NCBI RefSeq assembly: GCF_000316625.1
Contig: NC_019676.1
Coordinates: forward strand, 1,599,001-1,663,000
Source of the DNA: Nostoc sp. PCC 7107
GTDB lineage: Bacteria; Cyanobacteriota; Cyanobacteriia; Cyanobacteriales; Nostocaceae
Direction: 5' to 3'
DNA: 64,000 bases
Part shown: piece after piece, positions 33,218 to 42,359 of the stretch
Layout of the letters: each line of letters begins with the position of its first letter
Numbering within the stretch: the first letter of the stretch is position 1
Position numbers and translations under genes: made by a program
Notes under the pieces: generated by a model
What the model saw: the letters and a program-made list of their open reading frames with translations, nothing else
Database searches by the model: none
Told to the model about the DNA's origin: nothing

Positions 33218-33715
33218 TTAAGCACTCACTGCTTGGTTTTCAATTAATTGATTATGAGAAATATCAAACCTAATAGTAGTTGCTGCCCAGTTTTTTAAAT
33301 CTGGTGCTAACCAAACTAGCTGGCTCAGAACTTCATTATTAACCCACAATATTACAGGAAAATGCAAATTTTTGCGAAACTCATCTCGCATGAGATTTGT
33401 ACTGATCAGCATTTGTGGGATTGCTACAACAGATTCTAAACCATGCACCATCAAAGCTTGAGGTTGCGAGATATCGATAGTATTTGTGATAGTTGTATAA
33501 AGTGTTTCATCTGTAGGCAATAATCTCATTTCTTGAATTTCTACAGATGACAATTCTTGTAAAAATTTCAGTATCTGCTGTTGTTGAGGAATAGAGTCGC
33601 AACAGGCTAATATCAAAGAAAATTCTCCCTCTGCAACCTTCATCGCTCTTGCTAACCTCTCAACTGCTGCAAGATTATTGCCTAAATTATCTGCGGAGTT
33701 ACTAGTAATATTCAT
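33218..33715 (-). CDS. Stand-alone STAND/TPR-protein N-terminal-like domain
   Basis: The 165-residue protein contains FSLILACCDSIPQQQQILKF, then LQELSSVEIQEMRLLPTDET, QPQALMVHGLESVVAIPQML and FRKNLHFPVILWVNNEVLSQ with LVWLAPDLKNWAATTIRFD. This series is familiar from the N-terminal region of large cyanobacterial TPR or NTPase proteins. There it reads as a degenerate P-loop-type domain without a Walker A. Here it is encoded alone, with no TPR or NTPase part downstream. It could be a truncated relic or a small adaptor that competes with the full-length proteins. Family recall is from pattern only. Confidence 0.6.
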   Translation of the reverse strand: MNITSNSADNLGNNLAAVERLARAMKVAEGEFSLILACCDSIPQQQQILKFLQELSSVEIQEMRLLPTDETLYTTITNTIDISQPQALMVHGLESVVAIPQMLISTNLMRDEFRKNLHFPVILWVNNEVLSQLVWLAPDLKNWAATTIRFDISHNQLIENQAVSA

Positions 33716-34105
33716 TACATACCTTGCACCAAGTCTTCAAGATGGCTTATTTATATAGTGAAGTTACTTATTTGTTTGTTACTTGTATTACGAGTACTAG
33801 GATAAGTTTTCTTGTTGTAAGAAATAGCATAATCCTAAATGTCGAATATTAGGTAAATAAGTCAATATTTGTATACATATACTTTATCTAATTTTATGTA
33901 ACTATAATTACAATGCTACTAAAGCAACAGGGAATAAGCAGACACAAAGACTAATGACACTAAACAAACCTGAAACCCTTATGATGGATGGGTATAAGGG
34001 TATATGAGTGTAGGGAAGAACTGTTATGTCTGGGCAGATGTCTAAGCAACTTCTGCTCAGACATAGCAGTCATTTTTCCATGTTTTCTTTTGTCTGTAAC
34101 CAAAT
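33716..34105. other. 390-bp spacer with a short heptamer array
   Basis: This is AT-rich and divergent between two genes. GGGTATAAGGGTATATGAGT followed by GTAGGGA near 33990-34016 resembles the GGGTGTA heptamer family. No gene is seen here. Confidence 0.45.
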
Positions 34106-35347
34106 ATGAAAAAATTTGCCAAGTGGTGTGTTGAGTTATTTGTCTGGAATCTGTATCACAGCCGGAAACAAGCTTTTTTCGCCGTTATAGTTGTTCTCAG
34201 TGCGATCGCTACATTCCTACTTTCATTTCCCATTGCGGCGCAAAATCTGCCGACGCGTTCAGAATTAAGGGGAGTATGGTTAACAAATATTGATAGTGAG
34301 GTGTTGTTTGAACGCAGTCGTCTGAAGAATGCTTTGCAGCGCCTGGATGAATTAAACTTCAATACAGTTTATCCGGCGGTATGGAATTGGGGATACACAT
34401 TATATCCCAGCAAAGTAGCGGCAAAAGTAATTGGGCGATCGCTTGATCCCACACCAGGGTTGCAAGGACGCGATATGCTCAAAGAAATTGTCGATGAGGG
34501 ACATAAACAAGGGTTAACAGTGATTCCCTGGTTTGAATTTGGGTTTATGGCTCCCGCAGATTCTTCATTAGCTAAAAATCGCCCCCAATGGCTGACAAGT
34601 CGCAGCAATGGCACAAAAATTGTCAAAGAAGGCATACATGATAGAGTTTGGTTAAATCCCTTCCACCCAGATGCACAGAAATTTATCCAAGATTTAATCG
34701 TAGAAATTGTCCGCAACTACGACATTGATGGGATTCAATTTGATGACCATTTCGGCTTGCCTTCAGAGTTAGGCTACGATGCGTATACAGTTGCACTGTA
34801 TAAAAAAGACCATCGGGGAAAAGCACCATCGAAAAATCCCAAAGATCCTGAATGGGTGCGTTGGCGGGCGAATAAAATCACCGACTTTATGAAGCGGGTG
34901 TTCACAGCTATTAAAACTACAAAAAAGAACTGTTTAGTTTCTGTTGCGCCTAATCCTCAGCGTTTTTCTTACGAATACTTTTTAGCTGACTGGCAAAAAT
35001 GGGAACGTCTGGGACTTGTGGAAGAATTGGTGTTGCAGATATATCGAGATGACTTGAATGTGTTTATCAAAGAATTAGAGTATCCAGAAGTAAAAACTGC
35101 CCGCAGTCATATTCCTGTGAGTATTGGCATTATCACTGGGTTAAAGAACAAATCAATTCCATTTGCCCAAATTCAAAACCAGCTGCAGAAAGTCCGCGAT
35201 CGCAACTTTGCTGGTGTCTCTTTCTTTTTCTACGAAAGTCTGTGGAATCTCAGCAAAGAATCAGCCTCAGCACGCCAAGCCAGTTTACAGAAAATGTTCC
35301 CCACACCAGCAAATTACCCAAATTTATTAGCGGGCTGGAAACCGTAG
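34106..35347 (+). CDS. GHL10-type (DUF187) glycoside hydrolase-like protein, exported
   Basis: The 413-residue protein has an N-terminal membrane or signal segment at about residues 22-45 (KQAFFAVIVVLSAIATFLLS). A TIM-barrel follows with SELRGVWLTNIDSEVL, ELNFNTVYPAVWNWGYTLYP, GLTVIPWFEFGFM, RVWLNPFHPDAQKFIQDLI and YDIDGIQFDDHFGLP. This is the glycosyl-hydrolase-like 10 family found in cyanobacterial envelope proteins. The conserved acidic DDH and E residues could be catalytic. The substrate is probably a cell-envelope or exopolysaccharide glycan, by inference only. A strong terminator follows the stop. Confidence 0.88.
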   Translation: MKKFAKWCVELFVWNLYHSRKQAFFAVIVVLSAIATFLLSFPIAAQNLPTRSELRGVWLTNIDSEVLFERSRLKNALQRLDELNFNTVYPAVWNWGYTLYPSKVAAKVIGRSLDPTPGLQGRDMLKEIVDEGHKQGLTVIPWFEFGFMAPADSSLAKNRPQWLTSRSNGTKIVKEGIHDRVWLNPFHPDAQKFIQDLIVEIVRNYDIDGIQFDDHFGLPSELGYDAYTVALYKKDHRGKAPSKNPKDPEWVRWRANKITDFMKRVFTAIKTTKKNCLVSVAPNPQRFSYEYFLADWQKWERLGLVEELVLQIYRDDLNVFIKELEYPEVKTARSHIPVSIGIITGLKNKSIPFAQIQNQLQKVRDRNFAGVSFFFYESLWNLSKESASARQASLQKMFPTPANYPNLLAGWKP

Positions 35348-35388
35348 ACAAGGCAAATCTAAACTAAGTCCGCCGATCAAGGGTTGGG

Positions 35389-35410
35389 AACCCGCGTAGG
35401 CGGGTTTTTT
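35389..35410 (+). terminator. Intrinsic terminator
   Basis: AACCCGC (35389-35395), loop GTAG, GCGGGTT (35400-35406), then TTTT: a perfect 7-bp GC-rich stem with a T-run downstream of the GHL10-type gene. Confidence 0.85.
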
Positions 35411-35477
35411 CTTTATAGCCGCTATATGTAGTGATACCTTTTCGTGAAATGGGTTCCATAAGTCAAGCTGTAGATAT

Positions 35478-38186
35478 ATGACTAGTGGCACTAATATTGG
35501 TAGGCTGATTAATCTAAATTTCTTTGCAATTATGCAACGTTTGTCGCAATTTGCTAGGGTTGCTCCCAGACATCGACGGCTTTTGATTTTATCACTAGGG
35601 CTATTAGCTTTAGTTGCTGCTCATGGAATGGCGCTGATCTACCGTATTCAGCCGGGAGTTTCTTTATGGTTTCCGCCATCTGGGGTAGCGATCGCCCTTA
35701 GTTTCTGGTTTGGCATAGATGGTATCATCCTCACAGGTCTTGCATCTTTCCTCATGTCTCCTTTTTGGGGATTGTATGGTTGGGAGCAGTGTATTAGTTT
35801 CACCGATGTTGTAGAACCTCTAGTTGCTTGGTTACTTTACTGTCGTCTTTGGAAAGGTTCTCTCATATTTAATTCCCTCAAAGACGCGGCTATTTTTACC
35901 TTAAGTGTACCTTTAATAGCCAGCACTAGTTTAGCTGTAGTCGGTAGTTTAACTTGGGTAGCCATAGGCAAAATGCCCATTACTAACCTAACTACCAGTA
36001 TTACTCATTGGTGGTTAGGTAATGCGATCGGGATTATGGGGATTACACCGACAATTTTGCTAATATTAACTCCTTATCTGCAATCTTGGGGTTGGTTATC
36101 TCGTTCTCAAATATCAGATTCTGCATCACCAGCTTTCAGATTTCTAGCCTGTCGTCCTCTCTTAATAGAAGTCAGCACTATCTTATTTTTATGTATTAGC
36201 ATTGCGTCTGTGACTGTTTCGGAAGTTTCCGCAAATAGCAACACAGATTTTCGGTTTCAACAGTTATCTTTTTTGAGCTTTATTCCCGTAATGTGGGCTG
36301 CTACACGTTTCGGAGTCTCTACGGGAATGATCATCTCTACATTTTCAATATTAATAACGCTTTTTTCTTATTTATTAATATATCCTAATGCGATATTATT
36401 ACCGCGTTTTCCAGTACAGCCAGAAGTTTTACACGTTCACAAATTAAGTCTCTTGGTGCAATCTATGGTGACTTTATTAGTCGGAGTTGCCATTACAGAA
36501 AGAGCAAAAATTCAAGTGGAATTGGCTATAGAAAAATTCAGAATCGGAGAATATCAAGCTCGTGCTGAATTATCAGAAAAACTCATTCAACTCAATGATT
36601 CTTTAGTGCAAACCAATGTTCATTTAGAAGACTCCAATCGAGAAAAAGATAAATTATTAAAAGCTGAAAAAGCTTTACGTAATCGCCTCAGCAATATTTT
36701 AGAAAGTATGACAGATGCTTTTATAGCAGTTAATCAAGATTGGCAAATAACATACATTAATCAACAAGCTGCAAATATTCAAGGTGTAAAACCAGAAACT
36801 ATAGTTGCTCAAAATTATTGGGAGCAATGGCCAGGAATGCAAGGTCAAGAATTTGAGCGTGAATATTATCGGGCGATCGCAGAATCAATACCTGTACATT
36901 TTGAAGCATTATATATCCCGAAAAATATGTGGTTAGAAATTCACGCTTACCCTTTTGAAGATGGTCTAGGTATATTCTTTCGGGATATTACTGAGCGCAA
37001 AGAAGCAGAAGTAGAACGCGCAAATATTTTAGCAAGAGAACAATCTGCCCGCAGTGAAGCGGAAAAGGCTAATAAAATAAAAGATGAATTTATTGCCGTT
37101 CTTTCTCATGAATTGCGGACTCCGTTGAATCCTATTTTAGGTTGGGTAACACTACTCAGAAGACGCAATTATGAAGATGATAAGCTGACACATGGATTAG
37201 AAACTATTGAACGCAATGCTAAATTACAAATTCAACTGATTGAAGACTTATTAGATATTTCTCGGATTCAACAAAGAAAGATAATTTTAAATCTTCAGCC
37301 TGTAAATTTAATTGAGATTTTGCAAGCATCTCTAGACACTGTTGCTTTAGCTGTTGAGGCAAAGAAACTGCAAGTTAACAAAATATTTCATGTTGATACA
37401 GCATGGGTTACAGGTGATGCTGAACGCTTACAGCAGATAATTTGTAATTTACTTTCCAACGCCATTAAATTTACTCCTGCTGCTGGTAAAGTAGAAATTA
37501 TTTTGGAGCAAGTTGATACCTTTGCTCACATTCAAATTCAAGACAACGGTAAAGGTATTAGTCCAGAATTTCTGCCATTCGTATTTGATTATTTTCGGCA
37601 AGCTGATGGCACAATCACCCGTCAATTTGGTGGTCTAGGATTAGGTCTAGCAATTGTGCGCCATCTCACAGAACTGCATGGTGGAACTGTACAAGCCGAA
37701 AGTCTAGGGGAAGGAATGGGTGCAAAATTCACAGTTCAATTACCCCTGATGTTGGATTTTATTCCACAGAACAAAAACACTGCAACTGTTCATCATGACT
37801 TAAACTTAGCCGGGTTACATATTTTGGTGGTAGATGATGATTTAGATACAGGAAAGTTTTTGACTGTGGTATTAGAGCAATTGGGTGCTAAAGTGAGTGC
37901 GATCGCATCTGGTAGCCAAGCATTAGAATTTCTCGCAACCAGTAAAGCAGACATACTGTTAAGCGATATCGGAATGCCAGGAATTGACGGATATATGCTA
38001 ATGCGTCTGATTCGCGCCCTCCCACCCGAACGAGGCGGACAAATACCCGCGATCGCCCTCACAGCCTACGCAGGTGAGATAAATCAACAACAGGCTTTAG
38101 CCGCTGGGTTTCAAATCCACTTAGTTAAACCTGTTGAACAACCACAATTGCTAAAAGCGATCGCCCAAATTTTGCCTAACTTATAG
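35478..38186 (+). CDS. MASE1-PAS hybrid sensor histidine kinase
   Basis: The 902-residue protein has a MASE1 membrane sensor domain (about residues 30-330, eight or more helices; PGVSLWFPPSGVAIALSFWF is typical). A coiled coil at about 350-395 and a PAS domain at about 400-505 (MTDAFIAVNQDWQITYINQQ) follow. The kinase core has the phospho-acceptor in AVLSHELRTPLNPILGWV (His near 543). The ATP-binding domain has NAIKFTPAAGKVE, DNGKGISPEFL and GGLGLGLAIVRHL. A C-terminal receiver domain starts ILVVDDDLDTG and has the phospho-Asp in ILLSDIGMPGIDGYM. The signal is unknown. No regulator gene is adjacent. Confidence 0.92.
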   Translation: MTSGTNIGRLINLNFFAIMQRLSQFARVAPRHRRLLILSLGLLALVAAHGMALIYRIQPGVSLWFPPSGVAIALSFWFGIDGIILTGLASFLMSPFWGLYGWEQCISFTDVVEPLVAWLLYCRLWKGSLIFNSLKDAAIFTLSVPLIASTSLAVVGSLTWVAIGKMPITNLTTSITHWWLGNAIGIMGITPTILLILTPYLQSWGWLSRSQISDSASPAFRFLACRPLLIEVSTILFLCISIASVTVSEVSANSNTDFRFQQLSFLSFIPVMWAATRFGVSTGMIISTFSILITLFSYLLIYPNAILLPRFPVQPEVLHVHKLSLLVQSMVTLLVGVAITERAKIQVELAIEKFRIGEYQARAELSEKLIQLNDSLVQTNVHLEDSNREKDKLLKAEKALRNRLSNILESMTDAFIAVNQDWQITYINQQAANIQGVKPETIVAQNYWEQWPGMQGQEFEREYYRAIAESIPVHFEALYIPKNMWLEIHAYPFEDGLGIFFRDITERKEAEVERANILAREQSARSEAEKANKIKDEFIAVLSHELRTPLNPILGWVTLLRRRNYEDDKLTHGLETIERNAKLQIQLIEDLLDISRIQQRKIILNLQPVNLIEILQASLDTVALAVEAKKLQVNKIFHVDTAWVTGDAERLQQIICNLLSNAIKFTPAAGKVEIILEQVDTFAHIQIQDNGKGISPEFLPFVFDYFRQADGTITRQFGGLGLGLAIVRHLTELHGGTVQAESLGEGMGAKFTVQLPLMLDFIPQNKNTATVHHDLNLAGLHILVVDDDLDTGKFLTVVLEQLGAKVSAIASGSQALEFLATSKADILLSDIGMPGIDGYMLMRLIRALPPERGGQIPAIALTAYAGEINQQQALAAGFQIHLVKPVEQPQLLKAIAQILPNL

Positions 38187-38345
38187 CAGTCCCACCTCGG
38201 AATAAATTCCAAGTCTCATACCGCAAGTCTTCTAAAGAAGACTCAAAGAGAAATGGATTCCAGTCTACTTCAGTAGACTTTGGCTATCAGCCTGGAACTT
38301 TAGTTCAAGGCGGGATACAGTTTCATACTGTAAATTTTCGATTTG
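38187..38345. repeat. Three-palindrome repeat between convergent genes
   Basis: GGAATAAATTCC (near 38198-38209), GTCTTCTAAAGAAGAC (near 38226-38241) and GTCTACTTCAGTAGAC (near 38262-38277) are successive palindromes. They are followed by TGGAACTTTAGTTCAAGGCG. This cluster resembles dispersed foldback repeats of Nostoc and may also end both converging transcripts. Confidence 0.55.
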
Positions 38346-38373
38346 TTTGTACACAATAGGGAGTTAAAAAAGT

Positions 38374-41151
38374 CTATTTTCCAGCAGGAAGCGGTAGTTC
38401 TATCCCTAATTTGTCGCCTATTTCCATAACATTATTTGTAAAATCTGTCATACCTGCAATGGGAGCAGCAATTAAAGTAGCAGCAGTTAGTAAAGCTATG
38501 AGACGCTTTTTAAGTTTGGTTTTATTCCGTTCTGGTTCTGGCTTGCGAATTTCTGCTTCTACATCATCAATATCTATGATGATTTCTTCTCGGTCATCTG
38601 GGGGGAATTGGGCGGCGGTTTGGCGCAGGTTGCCGATGAGTTGCAGAATTTCGGTAATGTTTGCGCCACTGGTTTGAGTGAAATCAGACGCTTGCTGACT
38701 GGCTTTGTCTTGGACTTGGTTGGCAAAGATACCGATGTTTGAGTTTTGAAAGTTGTTTGTGTTTTGTGTCATAGGTTTATATTCTGCTTGGTTGTTATTG
38801 TAAATCTGGTTAACAATTGTGAGGCGATCGCGCTCTAACTCATCTCTTTGTAATTTCTGACGCGATTCTAATGATTCGTAACCGTCTAAAAGTTGACGTA
38901 AATTCAGTTTTAATTTTAATTTGCCAATGGTGAATGTGCTTTCCCCCATTGATTCCTGTCCCAAGAGTTCTTGATAGTCGGGGGGTGGATGATTGGGATA
39001 ACCAGGGACAGGAACCCATTCGCTGATTTCAAGATTAGGAAGACTCGTGTGGATTTTCTTGAAGTCATGGCGGAGGATGCTGAGAAATGAACGGCGGGTT
39101 TCTTTGCGTCCGCTAATGGTGATGAAGATTTTTTTGTCTTCAGGGTCGGCTTTTATCCGTGCAATGTTATAGATTTCGTTATTTTCTTGATATTGCAGCA
39201 TTACGCCACTGCGCCAATAGACTTGGTTATAGATTTTTTCGTGGGTGTTGACGATAAAGCGAGAGATAATGCTATTGGGAAGAATGCGGTAATGGTATTG
39301 AAATTCCAGGGTTTCGCCTTCTAATTCTGTTTCCGCTGGTTGGTCTTTGGGTAGAAGTCCTGCAATTAGGAATTTTGGCGGGTGACATTCTAGGGCAAAG
39401 CAAAGCTCAAATTCTTTCATCAGCCCAATCAGATAATTGTGGCGCTGGATGGGGTAACGTTGTGGATTGAGAATACGTCTCAGGTCGGCGAGTGTGAAAA
39501 TGCCTTTGGTTTGAGTTTTGAGAATTTCATCGCTGAGAAGTGCGTAAATGCCTTCTGTCACCCAGTTGGGTTTGAGGACGTTGGTATCTTTAAGGATAGG
39601 ATGGTCGCGGAAGTTGAGAACTAAGCCGAGTCGATGCAGCAAGTCGATGAGTTGTTCTTGGTTTTGTTCTTCGGGAATTTTGTTTTTGTAGCAGATGCCG
39701 ATATAGTTGCTGTAGCTGATGAAGTCTTGGGGCATTGATTCGAGTTGTTGTTTCACCTCAAACCATGAGAGGGGTAGAAGGTCGTAGACTTCTTTGAGGT
39801 TGGCAATTTGCTGAAAAATAGCTGTGCGGAGTTCATTAATGCCGATATTATCTTGGCAGGAAGTTTCGATAATGGCTCGGATATTGGGATATTTTTCGCG
39901 TAATGCTTTGCGGTTGATGTCCAGGGGTTGTTCGTCTCTTTTGTTGCCTACAATAATCACAGGAGACTGTCCGCCGAAGCTTTCAATTAATTTCAGCCAA
40001 TATTCAATGCGATTTTCTTCTTCACTGGTGCGACAATTACAAACTAAGAGATAAAGGCTGCGCTTAGTCAAAAAAAACTGATGGGTGGCATGATAAATTT
40101 CCTGTCCACCAAAATCCCAAACATTCAAGCGGATGTCTTTGCTATGAATCTGCACGTTCCAAGTTTGGACATTCAGTCCGTCAGTTTGGGGTTGATTTTT
40201 ATCATATTTATCGCGGATTAGTCGCTCGATGAGGGATGTTTTGCCGACGCTGCCTTGTCCAACAAGCAAGAGTTTAGCTTCATGTAATGGTCGAGTTTTA
40301 CTTGTGCGAATTTGCCTCAAGTAATTCAAAATCTTTTTGGTCTCTTTTGAATCTAAAATTTCTAAGGGAATCTCGGTTATTTGGTTGTTACTGAGGTCAA
40401 GCTGCCTCAGATTGGTTAATTTTACTAGTGCCTCTGGGATTTCGGTGATTTGGTTGCCACCGAGGTCAAGCTGCCTCAGATTGGTTAATTGAGTGATCGC
40501 CTCTGGTATCTCTGTTATTTGGTTGTCACTGAGGTAAAGATCCGTCAGATTGGTTAATTGAGTGATCGCCTCTGGTATCTCTGTTATTTGGTTGTCACTG
40601 AGGTAAAGTAGCCTCAGATTGGTTAATTGCGCGATCTCCTCTGGTATCTCGCTTATTTGGTTGTTACTGAGGTAAAGCTCCCTCAAATTGGTTAATTGCG
40701 CGATCGCTTCTGGTATCTCTGTTATTTGGTTGTTATAGAGGTCAAGCTGCGTCAGATTGGTTAATTGCGCGATCTCCTCTGGTATCTCGCTTATTTGGTT
40801 GTTATTGAGAGAAAGCAACCTCAGATTGGTCAATTGAGCGATCTCCTCTGGTATTTCGCTTACTTGGTTGTTACTGAGGGAAAGCAACCTCAGATTGGTT
40901 AATTGAGTGATCGCCTCTGGTATCTCGCTTATTTGGTTGTAACTGAGGTTAAGCTGTATCAGATTGGTTAAATTAGCGATCACCTGTGGAATCTCGGTTA
41001 TTTTATTGTTATGGAGATAAAGCCCTGTCAGATTGGTTAATTTAGCAATCGCCTCTGGAATTTTGGTCAACTTGTTCCCCGACAAGTCTAACTCTCGCCA
41101 ACCCTTAGCCGCCGCTTGCTCTATCAGTGCTAACAACTCATCCTGCGTCAT
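38374..41151 (-). CDS. LRR-Roc-COR (Roco) GTPase with hydrophobic C-terminal module
   Basis: The 925-residue Roco protein starts with 11 leucine-rich repeats of 23 residues (about 17-275), nearly identical to one another (LTNLRLLSLSNNQVSEIPEE pattern). The Roc GTPase has P-loop VGQGSVGKTSLIERL (about 295-309), switch WDFGGQEIYH near 344 and the specificity motif NKRDE near 400. A COR dimerisation domain spans about 460-730 (FEVKQQLESMPQDFISYSNY; VLKPNWVTEGIYALLSDEIL). The last 130 residues differ. They begin MTQNTNNFQNSNIGIFANQV and have an acidic helix DDREEIIIDIDDVEAEIRKP. They end in a hydrophobic helix LIALLTAATLIAAPIAG near residue 890. This tail resembles a module shared by cyanobacterial signalling and effector proteins. 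The role is not known. Confidence 0.9.
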   Translation of the reverse strand: MTQDELLALIEQAAAKGWRELDLSGNKLTKIPEAIAKLTNLTGLYLHNNKITEIPQVIANLTNLIQLNLSYNQISEIPEAITQLTNLRLLSLSNNQVSEIPEEIAQLTNLRLLSLNNNQISEIPEEIAQLTNLTQLDLYNNQITEIPEAIAQLTNLRELYLSNNQISEIPEEIAQLTNLRLLYLSDNQITEIPEAITQLTNLTDLYLSDNQITEIPEAITQLTNLRQLDLGGNQITEIPEALVKLTNLRQLDLSNNQITEIPLEILDSKETKKILNYLRQIRTSKTRPLHEAKLLLVGQGSVGKTSLIERLIRDKYDKNQPQTDGLNVQTWNVQIHSKDIRLNVWDFGGQEIYHATHQFFLTKRSLYLLVCNCRTSEEENRIEYWLKLIESFGGQSPVIIVGNKRDEQPLDINRKALREKYPNIRAIIETSCQDNIGINELRTAIFQQIANLKEVYDLLPLSWFEVKQQLESMPQDFISYSNYIGICYKNKIPEEQNQEQLIDLLHRLGLVLNFRDHPILKDTNVLKPNWVTEGIYALLSDEILKTQTKGIFTLADLRRILNPQRYPIQRHNYLIGLMKEFELCFALECHPPKFLIAGLLPKDQPAETELEGETLEFQYHYRILPNSIISRFIVNTHEKIYNQVYWRSGVMLQYQENNEIYNIARIKADPEDKKIFITISGRKETRRSFLSILRHDFKKIHTSLPNLEISEWVPVPGYPNHPPPDYQELLGQESMGESTFTIGKLKLKLNLRQLLDGYESLESRQKLQRDELERDRLTIVNQIYNNNQAEYKPMTQNTNNFQNSNIGIFANQVQDKASQQASDFTQTSGANITEILQLIGNLRQTAAQFPPDDREEIIIDIDDVEAEIRKPEPERNKTKLKKRLIALLTAATLIAAPIAGMTDFTNNVMEIGDKLGIELPLPAGK
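40330..41060. repeat. Near-identical 69-bp tandem repeats encoding the LRRs
   Basis: The leucine-rich repeats are also conserved as DNA: a 69-bp unit with GATTGGTTAATTG(A/C)G(C/T)GATC recurs at least ten times. Synonymous positions are preserved, which implies recent duplication or recombination between units. Confidence 0.75.
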
Positions 41152-41224
41152 AATTCCAAGCCAAAGGGTAAAAGGAAAGCAGACTGTTGAAGATGATTTT
41201 AGCGGATTAGGGCAAAATTCTATA

Positions 41225-41320
41225 CCATCACTTTGTAGCGATGCCTGCGGTGGTCACTGAGCGACTGGTGAGCGCAGTCGAACCATGTCGAAGTGCGGGC
41301 TACGCCAACGCACCTTGAAA
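41225..41320. repeat. GC-rich dispersed repeat upstream of the Roco gene
   Basis: TGTAGCGATGCCTGCGGTGG, then TCACTGAGCGACTGGTGAGC and GCAGTCGAACCATGTCGAAG, followed by GCGGGCTACGCCAACGCACC. This GC-rich block is flanked by AT-rich DNA. GTGAGCGCAGTCGAA-type sequence is a common Nostoc repeat theme. The core GCGATGCC also occurs in the repeat captured at 44610-44660. Confidence 0.4.
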
Positions 41321-41387
41321 TTTTGTGATTAGCGATCGCGCCCAGATGATGCGAAAAGGCGATCGCAAAACATAATAATAGCTATCA

Positions 41388-41777
41388 TTACCAATGCTCT
41401 ATAACTAATCCATCCACATAATCAAAATCTGAATCATCGGTCACAAGTACCCAACCATGTTCCAGACAATGCGCTGCAATCCAAACATCGTTCATAGGAA
41501 TTGGTCGTCCTTTGCGCTTCAAAGCCGAACGAGTCTGAGCATAGATAAGTGCGGTTCTCTTTTCCACAGGCACAACCGTACAAACTTCCATAAACTCTAA
41601 ATATCGAGGAAGATTTTTCAACGTTCGAGTCGAGTTTTCAGCCCCAAACAGTAACTCTCCCGCTACTACCACCGACAAAAATATTTCTGGTAATGCTAAC
41701 ACCCTTGAAACAACATCAGGATCACCATTCAAAAAACGTATTGCAACTGAAGTATCTAATGTAATCTCACCACTCAT
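41388..41777 (-). CDS. PIN-domain (VapC-like) toxin
   Basis: The 129-residue PIN-domain protein has TLDTSVAIRFLNGDP at the start with the first acidic residue, then SVVVAGELLFGAENSTRTLK. It continues with PMNDVWIAAHCLEHGWVLVT and TDDSDFDYVDGLVIEHW, which carries the remaining acidic residues. VapC toxins are Mg-dependent ribonucleases that cut tRNA or rRNA. It overlaps the upstream antitoxin-like gene by 11 bp, as in toxin-antitoxin pairs. Confidence 0.9.
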   Translation of the reverse strand: MSGEITLDTSVAIRFLNGDPDVVSRVLALPEIFLSVVVAGELLFGAENSTRTLKNLPRYLEFMEVCTVVPVEKRTALIYAQTRSALKRKGRPIPMNDVWIAAHCLEHGWVLVTDDSDFDYVDGLVIEHW

Positions 41778-41976
41778 TTAAATCAACCTGACGACAATCA
41801 GTTTGAATTGCTTCCTGCAAATCAGCCGCCTCATCATCACTCAAAATACCAGCAAATTTCGCTAGAGGATGATGACTACGTGTTTTCTGAACACGATGCA
41901 AAAAATCTAACATTACTTGAACTAACTCGTCTGGAACCTCTGCAAGTTCTTGGATAAGCTGCTCGCGGCTAGTCAT
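41767..41976 (-). CDS. VapB-like antitoxin (DUF2281-type)
   Basis: The 69-residue protein starts MTSREQLIQELAEVPDELVQ, then VMLDFLHRVQKTRSHHPLA and AGILSDDEAADLQEAIQTDC with a terminal RQVDLNEW. This fits the short DUF2281 family and AbrB-less antitoxins found before VapC genes in cyanobacteria. Overlap with the PIN gene makes the pair one operon. It would neutralise the toxin. No DNA-binding motif is obvious. Confidence 0.78.
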   Translation of the reverse strand: MTSREQLIQELAEVPDELVQVMLDFLHRVQKTRSHHPLAKFAGILSDDEAADLQEAIQTDCRQVDLNEW

Positions 41977-42359
41977 ACATTTGCGCTCTTTAGCAAAGTT
42001 TTATCGCTTAATATTATAACGAATCAGTGAATCAGTCTCATGGTTCGCTTTTACTTTCTGCTGCTAAATATTCAGCAACCGAGAAAACGGGAACCGGCGA
42101 TCGCATAACTTTACAACTAGTTTCTGGCGATCGCATATTATACCTGTGATTAATTCTTGGCATTCTTTATCAAAACGAGCGATCAAACTTTGACTACTTA
42201 ACACTCAAATAGAACCAAACAAACTTTGCGCTTCTCTGCGTTTACCTTTGCGCCACTTTGCGTTTAAACTTTCACCATCTCTTACTGATATTCACTTCCA
42301 TTATCAGTAAACCAAGTAAATAAAGCATAATTTTAACTATGGACTCTTGACCATTAACA
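41977..42359. other. 383-bp spacer with a short repeat and HIP1 sites
   Basis: This region separates the PIN pair from the next gene. The stretch CTTTGCGCTTCTCTGCGTTT near 42225-42245 resembles the CTCTGCGTCTCTGTGG repeat at 21595-21685. Its end, near 42342-42362, is built from heptamers GACTCTT, GACCATT and AACAATG that also supply the next gene's ATG. Confidence 0.4.

Noticed and set aside
38211-38290. Short palindromes after the hybrid kinase as a phage attachment site
   Set aside because: No integrase or second copy was found; they match dispersed foldback repeats instead.
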